Assembly: GCA_965279655.1 (NCBI GenBank) | Contig: OZ257255.1 | Span: 496,001-560,000, forward strand | From: SCTM01 sp965279655 | Lineage (GTDB): Bacteria > Pseudomonadota > Alphaproteobacteria > Rhodospirillales > Rhodospirillaceae | DNA length: 64,000 bases | Direction: 5' to 3' | In this document: positions 25,254 to 33,096 of the stretch, piece after piece | Layout of the letters: each line of letters opens with the position of its first letter | How positions within the stretch are numbered: position 1 is the stretch's first letter | Translations under genes and position numbers: made by a program | The notes under the pieces: generated by a model | What the model was told of the DNA's origin: nothing | The model's database searches: none | Seen by the model: only the letters and a program-made list of their open reading frames with translations

Positions 25254-25572
25254 AAGACCTCTGTCCTCCTCGGGCGGCGTGCGACCGCGCGCATCTAAAT
25301 TCCAAGCCGGGCCGACGACTCAAGATTTCTCCGGGCCCTGATGGGGTGCCGTCGGGCGAGTGTGTGGATTTGGTCACTGCTTCACCGGTTCCGTTGATGC
25401 GGAGACGCATTGTCGATTGGCCGGCGCCGGAGGGTTTCACGAAAGGGTCACAGTAGATTGATCCTGTCGGTGGTTACTCGTTTGTCTTACGCCGACCCTG
25501 CGCAGACGGGGCGCCCACATCGTACCCACGAGAGAGATGCGGCGGGATTTCACGCCGGATCAATCAGTTTTC
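25254..25572. other. 319-bp gap, possible coding remnant
   Basis: No convincing gene starts here. On the plus strand, a frame ending at 25456 reads LMRRRIVDWPAPEGFTKGSQ, which looks more protein-like than random sequence and has no plausible start nearby. It may be the tail of a decayed gene. The segment precedes a gene of lower GC, so it could be an edge of a transferred block. No terminator hairpin was found after the DUF3891 gene. Confidence 0.35.
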
Positions 25573-26367
25573 ATGAGGTCAGCCGACTTGGAAGAGAAAC
25601 TTACATCCAATCTCCGCGGTAAGCGGGGTCTTGTCGTTGGGATTGCGAACGACGCCAGCATTGCGACCGGGTGCGCGCGCGCCTTCTCGCGAAATGGAGC
25701 GGAAATCGCGGCGACCTATTTGAACGAAAAGGCCCTACCTCACGTACGCGCTGTCACCGATCCGCTCGATTGCAAAATGCTGTTGCCTTGCGACGTGCGC
25801 GTTCCGGGTCAGCTTGAGGAAGTGTTTAAGCAGATCCAAGTCACATGGGGCCGACTTGATTTCCTGCTGCACGCAATCGCGTTCGCGCCAAGCACTGATT
25901 TGCACGGGCGCGTGATCGATTGCAGCCCAGAAGGTTTCGCTTTGGCGATGGATGTGTCCTGTCATTCGTTTCTGCGCATGGCGCGCTTGGCCGAACCCCT
26001 GATGACGGACGGCGGTTGTCTGCTGACCGTTACCTTCTACGGATCGGAACGGGTGGTGGCGCACTACAACTTGATGGGCCCGGTCAAGGCAGCTTTGGAA
26101 AGCGCCGTACGCTATGCAGCTGCCGAACTGGGCGCGAAGGGCATTCGATGCCATGCAATCTCTCCCGGGGCTATCCGTACCCGAGCCGCGAGTGGAATCG
26201 ACCGCTTCGACGAACTCTTGGCTCGAGCCGCGGCGACTGCACCGGAGCATCAATTAGTCGATGTGGACGATGTTGGCGCTCTCGCGGCGTTTCTCGTGAG
26301 CGACGGCGCGCGTCGTATAACCGGTACGGTCATTCCCGTTGACGGTGGTCAACATTTGATCGCTTAG
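25573..26367 (+). CDS. Divergent FabI-like enoyl-ACP reductase
   Basis: The protein has 264 residues from the ATG at 25573; an earlier in-frame ATG at 25537 would add twelve residues. LVVGIANDASIATGCARAF is the FabI nucleotide loop, with T-G-C where most FabI have W-G-I. The active-site block is FYGSERVVAHYNLMGPVKAA: Tyr165 and Lys172 fit the catalytic pair, but the residue matching E. coli Tyr146 is Phe155. The end TGTVIPVDGGQHLI is normal. Three 60-base lines sampled gave 53-60% GC, against 63-65% in two lines from neighbouring genes. It stands alone, with no fatty-acid synthesis genes nearby, and may be a transferred or specialised paralogue. Confidence 0.75.
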   Translation: MRSADLEEKLTSNLRGKRGLVVGIANDASIATGCARAFSRNGAEIAATYLNEKALPHVRAVTDPLDCKMLLPCDVRVPGQLEEVFKQIQVTWGRLDFLLHAIAFAPSTDLHGRVIDCSPEGFALAMDVSCHSFLRMARLAEPLMTDGGCLLTVTFYGSERVVAHYNLMGPVKAALESAVRYAAAELGAKGIRCHAISPGAIRTRAASGIDRFDELLARAAATAPEHQLVDVDDVGALAAFLVSDGARRITGTVIPVDGGQHLIA

Positions 26368-26610
26368 CATGTACGCGGGTTTGGCCGGTTTGCGCTAAAT
26401 GCACGGCAATGATTTCGCTCAGGGCGACGCGGGCGGCAGGCTAACGCTGCCGCGGGTACCTACAGCAGGTGACTGCCATTTCTGAAAAACAGGCGGCTCT
26501 CTCTGCGTGGGTAATTTGCCCACACTTTCCCGTTGACGTCCGCCCCGGCCCGAGTCACGATCCGTGTGTGTGGGGAAAATACCCACAATCAGAACAGAAG
26601 GGCACGGAAC

Positions 26611-27453
26611 ATGATCAGAAGGATGCACTTGGGGGTAACGCTGGCCGCCATCGCGGCGCTGGCGTCGGTTGTCGCATTCGCGGGCACGGCGATGGCCGGC
26701 GGGGACGGGCGCGGGGTGCTTGTGCGTCCCATTGCCGTCGGCGAGCCGAACGGCCAGGGCTTCGGTGAAACGACGTTCCTGCCCGGCCTGGGCGGCACCA
26801 CCGCGCCCTCCACGCTGCTGCGCTTCGTCAATGGAGGCTCTGCCGCCGGCACCGTGACGCTCACGCTGTATGACGCCGCCACCGGTACGCAGGTCGGCAC
26901 CTACACCACGGCTTCCATCGCCAGCGCCGCCGGTCTGCAAGTGACGCTCAGCCAAGTCATCTCCGGCGCCACGCCCACGTTGGGTGCGGCGGATCAAACC
27001 CGCATCTACAACGTCGCCGCCACCGCCACCTTCCGTGGCACCGTCCAAGCACTCGTCAACACCGGCAGCGTGATCGTGAGCCAGGTCGCCTGCGGCATCG
27101 GCGGCCGCTTCCTCGGCTACGTTGAAGGCCCGGGCTTCACAAACGTGACCGGCGCCCTGCGTCTGTCGAACGCCAGCACCACCGCCGGTACCGCCAGCTT
27201 CAGTATTCGCGATGCCGCCACCGGCACCGTGCTCGGCACCTACACGTCGGCCTCCGTGCCGGCGAAGGGCACGGTCACCGTGACCACCGCCGCGCTCGCG
27301 GCGGCGTCCACCCCTGTGATCCCGGCCACAACAAACGCCTTCAACATCGTCCAGACCGCCGAGACGGCGCGGCTCAACGTCGCCCATCTCGCCACCGTGA
27401 CCGGCCAGACCGTCGCCAGCAATCTCACCCCGGCTTGCGGATTGCACGACTAG
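26611..27453 (+). CDS. Exported protein with an internal duplication
   Basis: The protein has 280 residues from the ATG at 26611, which begins a signal peptide (residues 1-29, ending GTAMAGG). Two copies of a domain follow, near residues 70-150 and 184-265. Compare RFVNGGSAAGTVTLTLYDAATGTQ with RLSNASTTAGTASFSIRDAATGTV by position; the shared core is YDAATGT/RDAATGT-(V)-GTYT. The chain is Ala/Gly/Thr-rich and beta-rich, as in secreted adhesins, S-layer or surface fibre proteins. Only two cysteines (C161, C276) occur. Family unknown. A strong terminator follows at 27487. A possible -35 box TTGACG lies at 26533. Confidence 0.7.
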   Translation: MIRRMHLGVTLAAIAALASVVAFAGTAMAGGDGRGVLVRPIAVGEPNGQGFGETTFLPGLGGTTAPSTLLRFVNGGSAAGTVTLTLYDAATGTQVGTYTTASIASAAGLQVTLSQVISGATPTLGAADQTRIYNVAATATFRGTVQALVNTGSVIVSQVACGIGGRFLGYVEGPGFTNVTGALRLSNASTTAGTASFSIRDAATGTVLGTYTSASVPAKGTVTVTTAALAAASTPVIPATTNAFNIVQTAETARLNVAHLATVTGQTVASNLTPACGLHD

Positions 27454-27486
27454 TCAGCTCACATCGACGAACGTTTGGCCGATAGG

Positions 27487-27525
27487 GCGATGGGCGGTTT
27501 CTCCAGACCGCCCATCGCTTTTTTT
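27487..27525 (+). terminator. Rho-independent terminator after the duplicated exported protein
   Basis: GCGATGGGCGGT and ACCGCCCATCGC form a perfect 12-bp stem around an 8-nt loop and are followed by seven T. It closes the gene ending at 27453, about 34 bases earlier. Confidence 0.95.
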
Positions 27526-27662
27526 GTGTCGGTAGTACCGCGCTCGCTTAGCTCAAATAGTGAGACAGCGATTTTTCTAACCCTCCGGGATTTATGGCTA
27601 TGTGTACGTTGGCGGGGTGCGCAATCCGCCACGCTTTGCCAATCAATCGGGAGGGAAACGCC

Positions 27663-28835
27663 ATGCCGCATTCCAATTCGTTCGACCGCCGTCACTTCAT
27701 AGGCGCCGCGGGCGCGGCTGGAAGCGCTGCCCTCTTCGGCATGAACGCCGCGCTCGCGAAATCGGACGATCCGGACGGTCTCAACCTCGACCCGTCGCCG
27801 GGTCCCGCCGCATGGCTCGACGAGTATTGGGATGTGAAGCCCGACAAGTTCAAGGAATTCATCGAGGTCTATCAGAACGAGATCTGTGAGATCGCGCGCC
27901 GTATCCCGGGATACCGCGGCTACTCGATCTACACGTCGTTCGAGCCGACGCCGGAGATCAATACGCGGATGAAGAACCTGGGTGGAAGCGACAACTACCT
28001 GGTGCCGCATTTCGGCATCCAGATCGACGGCGAAGTGGCGACGGAAACCGCCATCAACTACAGCGCCTTGATGAAGAAGACCTACAACGTGGTGGTTACG
28101 CATCACGTCCAGACCTGGAGCGCGGCCAATCAGTTCCGCAGCAGCCTGAACAAGGCCTATGCGGACAAGTCGAACGGCTACGATCTCAGCCTGCGTCTCA
28201 TGGAAGTGCTCTATCCGCTGGCCAACAACTTCTGGCGGGCGACCTATCGCACGCTGTTCACTGGCTATGCCGGCAACGTGAAGGGGCCGAAGAAGGGCAA
28301 GGATGCCGATGGCCTCAATCTCGCGCCTTACACCGGCGCCCTGAACCTCAACATCGAATACGCGCGCATCAAGCCGGGCCGCGAGCAGGCTTACTTCGAC
28401 ACGCTGCGCGATGGCCTGTTCAACGCCATCCGCGTCAATCCCGGCTATCGCGGCATGAGCGCCGTGACCTCGATCCCGCCGCTGCCGAGCGAAGGGCATA
28501 TCGATCTGGAAGGCGCCCAACTCGGTTCGCCCGACTCACAGTTCGTGTGGGAGCGCGGCATGCTGCTTGGTGGCAAGGAACGCACCGACCGCTACATCAA
28601 TTTCGGCCAGGCGTTCCAGAATTGGTTCAACGTGTTCTACGTGCACTACTTCGCGCCGGACAATCCGGGGATGGCGTCGCAGGCGCGGTTCGACATCTTC
28701 GCCAAGAAGCACGAAGGCAAGAACCTGCGGGACTTCTACGCCAACACGCTGTTCTACGAAGAGACCAACCACTTCGAGAACAACTACCGCATGGTCGCCC
28801 AAAGCTTCTCCCCACACGGCGGCAAGGGCGGCTGA
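27663..28835 (+). CDS. Tat-exported protein with two ABM-like modules
   Basis: The protein has 390 residues from the ATG at 27663, with GGGAGGG eight bases upstream. A Tat signal appears at the N-terminus (DRRHFIGAAGAAGSAALFG). The mature chain has two related halves. The first begins near residue 37 with DDPDGLNLDP, followed by KFKEFIEVYQNEICEI...PGYRGYSIYTS. The second begins near 214 with DADGLNLAP, followed by YARIKPGREQAYFDTL...NPGYRGMSAVTS. The pattern of strand, helix and PGYRG strand resembles the ferredoxin-like antibiotic-biosynthesis-monooxygenase (ABM) fold. Function unknown; Tat export suggests a folded or cofactor-bound enzyme. Confidence 0.7.
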   Translation: MPHSNSFDRRHFIGAAGAAGSAALFGMNAALAKSDDPDGLNLDPSPGPAAWLDEYWDVKPDKFKEFIEVYQNEICEIARRIPGYRGYSIYTSFEPTPEINTRMKNLGGSDNYLVPHFGIQIDGEVATETAINYSALMKKTYNVVVTHHVQTWSAANQFRSSLNKAYADKSNGYDLSLRLMEVLYPLANNFWRATYRTLFTGYAGNVKGPKKGKDADGLNLAPYTGALNLNIEYARIKPGREQAYFDTLRDGLFNAIRVNPGYRGMSAVTSIPPLPSEGHIDLEGAQLGSPDSQFVWERGMLLGGKERTDRYINFGQAFQNWFNVFYVHYFAPDNPGMASQARFDIFAKKHEGKNLRDFYANTLFYEETNHFENNYRMVAQSFSPHGGKGG

Positions 28836-28842
28836 GGTTCTT

Positions 28843-28952
28843 GTCATCCTTGCGGCCGCAAGGCCGCGAGGATCCAGAGGTTTATGGTTTCTGCTTCGTA
28901 AAACAGCAATCCAGAAACCTCTGGGTCCTCGGCCCTGCGGGCCAAAGACGAC
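28843..28952. repeat. REP-like palindromic intergenic repeat, copy C
   Basis: GTCATCCTTGCGGCCGCAAGG opens the element, and the right end holds GGGTCCTCGGCC...GGCCAAAGACGAC. AGAGGTTT and AAACCTCT form the inner long-range stem around TCTGCTTCGTAAAACAGCA. It lies in the 298-bp convergent gap between 28835 and the tamB stop at 29134. The remaining gap sequence (28953-29133) shows no gene. Confidence 0.6.
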
Positions 28953-29133
28953 GTTTTCAAATGCGATAGCCGGAACACTCAACTGCACACACCGTGACCT
29001 TTGACGGATTCCCGAATCCGTCCCATGCTCGCCTCGGGGATGGCGCTCATGGGTTGTGCTCATGCGAGCCATTGCCCCGGAATTTCCACCGCCTATTCAC
29101 CGCCTAAATATGCGGTGGCCGACTCGGCCGGAT

Positions 29134-32100
29134 TTAGTAGTCCTTCCGCCAGCTCACGCCGATGTCGGAGCCGGTCTCGTCGCTGGTGGCGGAACGCAGG
29201 GAGAAGCCCTTCTTGAAGCGCCACTCCAGCACGATCTGCCGGCCGGTGCCCTTCAGGTTCTGTTCCACACCGACGTAGAGATTGCGCCCGACCTGCTGGC
29301 CGACCACCACCGCCGATCCGGATGTGCCGCCGAAACTGATCTGGTCCACGCCGAACGTCCGCTGCAGCGCGCCGCCCAGGCCGCCGCGTGTGATGCCGGC
29401 CAGTTCCGCCGCCGCGCTGGCAAGCTGCACGGACTCGATCGGCCCCAACTGCGTCGAGCTCTTCTGGAACAGCAGCCGCGCCAGCACTTCGTCCTGGGGC
29501 AGGGCAGGGCGAGAGCTCAGTTCCACCTTGGGCGCCGTCGTGGTCCCCGTGATGGTCGCGGTGGCGACGATGTTCGTGGTCTCGCGGGTGCCGACGATGT
29601 TCATCTCCGGATCGATGCGCCCGCCGCCGGTGAAGGTCAGCGTGCCGCTCTCCAGCGTGAACGTCTGGCTGATGAAACTGAAGTTCCCTCGGTCCACTTC
29701 CATCCGGCCGACAATGTCCGGCGCGTCCACGGTGCCGCCAACCACAAAGCTGCCGCGCCACCAGGAATTCAGGCCGCGCCCATCCACCCGCATGGGCTCG
29801 TCGATGGCGACCCTCAGGTCGAGCTTGATGGCCAGCGGCCGGGCCTTTTCCTTGCCGGTGCGGCGGTTCTTTGCTTCCTCTTCCGTCGTCTGGGAGGAGC
29901 GGAGCAGGGGCACCGGCGGCGGGCCGGTCTGATCGATGCGGAACTCGGCGCGACGCGCTTCGAGCTTGCCGGAGATCGTGCCGCCGCCGAGCGGTCCCTT
30001 GTACGTCGCCTCGCCGGACAGCGCCGCCGAAACGTCGTCGCGGTTGAGGGCCATGAGATCTTCGAGGGTCGTGGAAATGTCCGCCACCCAGGCCTTCGCC
30101 GCATCGTCGCGGGTCACGCGGCCTTGGCCTTTAAGCGTGCCGCCGCGCCGGTCCGCCGCCGTCACGGTGAAGGCGAACGAACTTGCGCTGTCCGCCGTCA
30201 ACGCCGCGTTCACATGCTGCAGCACCATGCTCTGCGGCACGTTCTCATAGGTGCCATCCGTCATTTTGAGTTCGCCGCGGACGCGCGGGCTCGCGAGTGT
30301 GCCCTCGGCCTTGAGATCGACGGAGACCGGGCCGCCGAGCACATGATCGTCCACCGGCACCAGGCGCCAGATCGGTGCGATGTCGCCGTGCCACGTCAGG
30401 GCGCCGCTCATGGGCGCTTCCATGTCGCTGATCAGGCGCAGGGCCGCGAGATCGACCCGCACCGGCACGTCGGCGGTCAGGCGCGCCGGCTCACCGGAGA
30501 TGCCGGCCGTCGTGCCGTCGATCTGTGCGCGTCCGTTCTGCGCCAGAGCCTTCAGATCCAGGCGCCCGCGCTGGCCGTCGCTGGTGTCGAACCCGACTCC
30601 GAAGGCGGCGTTCACGGTTGCCGAAGTGGCGGGACCGGAGAACGTCACTTTGCCGTCAAGGATGGTGTTGTTCGGCGCGTCGAGGGTCTGCGCCTGCGCG
30701 GCGAAGTCGCTCAGGGAAATCTTGCCGAAGGCGACGGTGCCCGCCGCCGCGTCGTTGGCGCGGTCGATCTTGACCTCACCCGAAACCGTGCCGCCGGCGA
30801 TGGCGATGCGCGTCGGTGCGAGGCTGATCTCCCGCGGCGATACAACGATCTGCGTCGGGGCTTGCAGCTGCGCGACCAGATCGCCGTCCGCGATGCGCAC
30901 CCGCGCCAGCGAGATGGCGATGGCGTCGCTCAGTGCCACCCGTCCCGCGACAGCGGCGTTGAAGGGGTCTTTGGCCGCGCCGGTGACGGTGATGGCGACA
31001 TTGAGATCGTCGCGCGGTCCACTGGCCGTCACGGTCGCGGTCTTCAGTGGACGCTCCAGCAGCGTGCCGCCGGTAGTGTCGATGCGCGCGCGGACCTGCG
31101 CGGCCCCGAAGACATCCTCCACCAGCGCGGAGGCGGTCAGCGTTTCCGCGGTGAAGGTGGTCTTCTGCTTGAAGTCCTTCACACGCGCGGAAGCCTCGAT
31201 GCGTTGCTTGTCGCCCGGGCTGGCGAGAGTCACGGTGACGTCACCGCTTCCCGCCAGCGGTGTGCCGACGGCCGGCGTGAGAATGCTCAAGTCGGCGAAA
31301 CGCGCGTCAGCTTTGCCGGTCACAAGGTCTTTGGCGGTATCGACCTGCAGCGCGCCATTCACGGTCGCGGCGGCGCTGGCGAGGTGCAACTTCGGGATGG
31401 CGATGACCGGCGTTTCGCCCTTGGTCACCTGGACCAGCAGATCGACCGGCTGGTCCCTCCACTTGCCGCCGCCGGTGACTGTGGCGCTGAAACCTTTGCC
31501 GTCGCGGAGCCCGTCGGCCGCCAGCGTGAGCCCTTGTGCGGGCACCCCGGCCACCGCCAGATCCGCGAGGCTCGCCTGCAGCTTTCCGGTCACCGTCTCG
31601 ATGGGGCCGCTGAGGACGAGCGACGCTTGCGCCGGTGTCGTGCCTTCCGCACGCAACACCACGTTGCTCTCCTGGTGCACCAGCCGTCCCGGCGGCCCGT
31701 TCCACGTGCTGTCGCCCCGGACGGTGAGCGCGCCGGATTTCAAAATGGCGTCGGTGATGCGCAGTCCCTTGGGATCGGCGGCGAGGGTGCCATCGAGGGT
31801 CGCGTCGGTGGCGAGCAACTCGGACATCAGCCCTGGCGGCGCAAGCCCCTTCATCTCCACATGCAGCGCGCCGTCCGCCGTGCCGTCCCGCAGCGCGCGG
31901 GCAAACCTGAGTTCCGCACGGGTGACGGACTTCGCCGCTGTCGGTCCGCCGAACTTCCCATCACCGCGGAAGTTCATCACGACTTCCGCCGGGGCGATGC
32001 CCTCCGGCGTGAAGGTCGCGCTGCCGGTCAGATCGTTGCCGTTGCTTTTCAGCGTCAGCGCCTCGATGACCGTGGTTCGCCCGGCGCGACTGCCTCTCAA

Positions 32101-33096
32101 GGTCCAGTCCGCCGTCTCCGTGAGGAACGCGGCTGTTTCCGGGAAGACCTCGCGGGCGTCGCGGAGTGTGCCGGTCAGGTCCACATGCAGGGTGCGGTCG
32201 CGATCGTCCTCGATGGTCACCGGGCCGTTGGCGCGCATGGCGCGCGCGGTGCGTCCTGCGGCGCGCACGGTCTCCGCACTCGCATTGACGTTGAACTGCG
32301 GGCGGCGGGTCGTGCCGCCCAGCACGATATCCGCGCTACCGGATCCAATCTGCACATCCTGCAATGCAAGGCAGGGCGCCGTGCAGGCGAAATGCACCAC
32401 GCCGCCGATATCGCCCGCATACGCCGCGCGCACATCCGCATCGGCCGTATACACATCGAGCGCGCCGTCGAGCTTGCCGCTGATGGCCTCTCGGTCGGCG
32501 CGGGCGTCGAGCGACAGCCGTCCCATGCCGTCGCGCTGGCGCGCCTCGGCCTTCAGGCGCGGAATGCCCCCCTCCGGCATCAAGCTGGCGTTCAAGCTCA
32601 GATCCAGCGCGCGTCCCGCCACGGGTGGATCGAGTTGCAGTACCGCGACCTCGGCGCGGCGGACCAGGACATTCTCCATCGTGCGCAGGGTGCCTGTCGG
32701 GTCGAAGGGCTTGGCGGGGCCTGTCGCGGGCGTGCTCGTCGGCAGACGCAGTACATGGAGTGTGTTGATGGCGAGGGAGTCCACGTGATAGCGCCCGCGC
32801 AGGAGCGCTGCCGGCTGCAGGCGCGCCTCCAGATGATCGATCGTCGCCCACACGCCCTGGGCGTCGCGCAAATTGATGTTGTTGAGCACGATGTGCCGCG
32901 GCCACGCTCCGCCGGTGCCACCGACGTCCACCTTCACGTCGCCGCCGTTGATCGCCTCCAGCAGCTTGGCGGCAATAAATCCCTGACCCGATGGACGCAT
33001 GAGCAGGAAGGTCACGGCACCGCCGGCGACGATTGCCAGGGCAACGAGGCCGATCAGGCCTCGGACGATCCAGCGAAGGGCGGGGCTGCGGTCCAT
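29134..33096 (-). CDS. tamB: Translocation and assembly module inner-membrane subunit TamB
   Basis: The protein has 1320 residues. A single N-terminal membrane helix (residues 14-34) is followed by a very long beta-rich periplasmic body built of repeating strands such as ARIDTTGGTLLERPL and VNLD-type blocks. The C-terminal DUF490 signature is VGRNLYVGVEQNLKGTG, EWRFKKGFSLRSATSDET and the last residues DIGVSWRKDY. TamB bridges the two membranes with TamA and helps outer-membrane protein insertion or lipid transport. Its ATG directly follows the tamA stop. A 1554-codon open frame on the opposite strand is a codon-bias shadow. Confidence 0.92.
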   Translation of the reverse strand: MDRSPALRWIVRGLIGLVALAIVAGGAVTFLLMRPSGQGFIAAKLLEAINGGDVKVDVGGTGGAWPRHIVLNNINLRDAQGVWATIDHLEARLQPAALLRGRYHVDSLAINTLHVLRLPTSTPATGPAKPFDPTGTLRTMENVLVRRAEVAVLQLDPPVAGRALDLSLNASLMPEGGIPRLKAEARQRDGMGRLSLDARADREAISGKLDGALDVYTADADVRAAYAGDIGGVVHFACTAPCLALQDVQIGSGSADIVLGGTTRRPQFNVNASAETVRAAGRTARAMRANGPVTIEDDRDRTLHVDLTGTLRDAREVFPETAAFLTETADWTLRGSRAGRTTVIEALTLKSNGNDLTGSATFTPEGIAPAEVVMNFRGDGKFGGPTAAKSVTRAELRFARALRDGTADGALHVEMKGLAPPGLMSELLATDATLDGTLAADPKGLRITDAILKSGALTVRGDSTWNGPPGRLVHQESNVVLRAEGTTPAQASLVLSGPIETVTGKLQASLADLAVAGVPAQGLTLAADGLRDGKGFSATVTGGGKWRDQPVDLLVQVTKGETPVIAIPKLHLASAAATVNGALQVDTAKDLVTGKADARFADLSILTPAVGTPLAGSGDVTVTLASPGDKQRIEASARVKDFKQKTTFTAETLTASALVEDVFGAAQVRARIDTTGGTLLERPLKTATVTASGPRDDLNVAITVTGAAKDPFNAAVAGRVALSDAIAISLARVRIADGDLVAQLQAPTQIVVSPREISLAPTRIAIAGGTVSGEVKIDRANDAAAGTVAFGKISLSDFAAQAQTLDAPNNTILDGKVTFSGPATSATVNAAFGVGFDTSDGQRGRLDLKALAQNGRAQIDGTTAGISGEPARLTADVPVRVDLAALRLISDMEAPMSGALTWHGDIAPIWRLVPVDDHVLGGPVSVDLKAEGTLASPRVRGELKMTDGTYENVPQSMVLQHVNAALTADSASSFAFTVTAADRRGGTLKGQGRVTRDDAAKAWVADISTTLEDLMALNRDDVSAALSGEATYKGPLGGGTISGKLEARRAEFRIDQTGPPPVPLLRSSQTTEEEAKNRRTGKEKARPLAIKLDLRVAIDEPMRVDGRGLNSWWRGSFVVGGTVDAPDIVGRMEVDRGNFSFISQTFTLESGTLTFTGGGRIDPEMNIVGTRETTNIVATATITGTTTAPKVELSSRPALPQDEVLARLLFQKSSTQLGPIESVQLASAAAELAGITRGGLGGALQRTFGVDQISFGGTSGSAVVVGQQVGRNLYVGVEQNLKGTGRQIVLEWRFKKGFSLRSATSDETGSDIGVSWRKDY

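Noticed and set aside
26419..27447. A 342-codon minus-strand open frame
   Set aside because: It covers the exported repeat protein gene on the other strand. Its translation is Gly/Arg/His-rich and lacks a signal peptide or domains.
28953..29133. Possible small gene or promoter in the convergent gap
   Set aside because: No start with a ribosome site and no protein-like frame was found after the copy C repeat.
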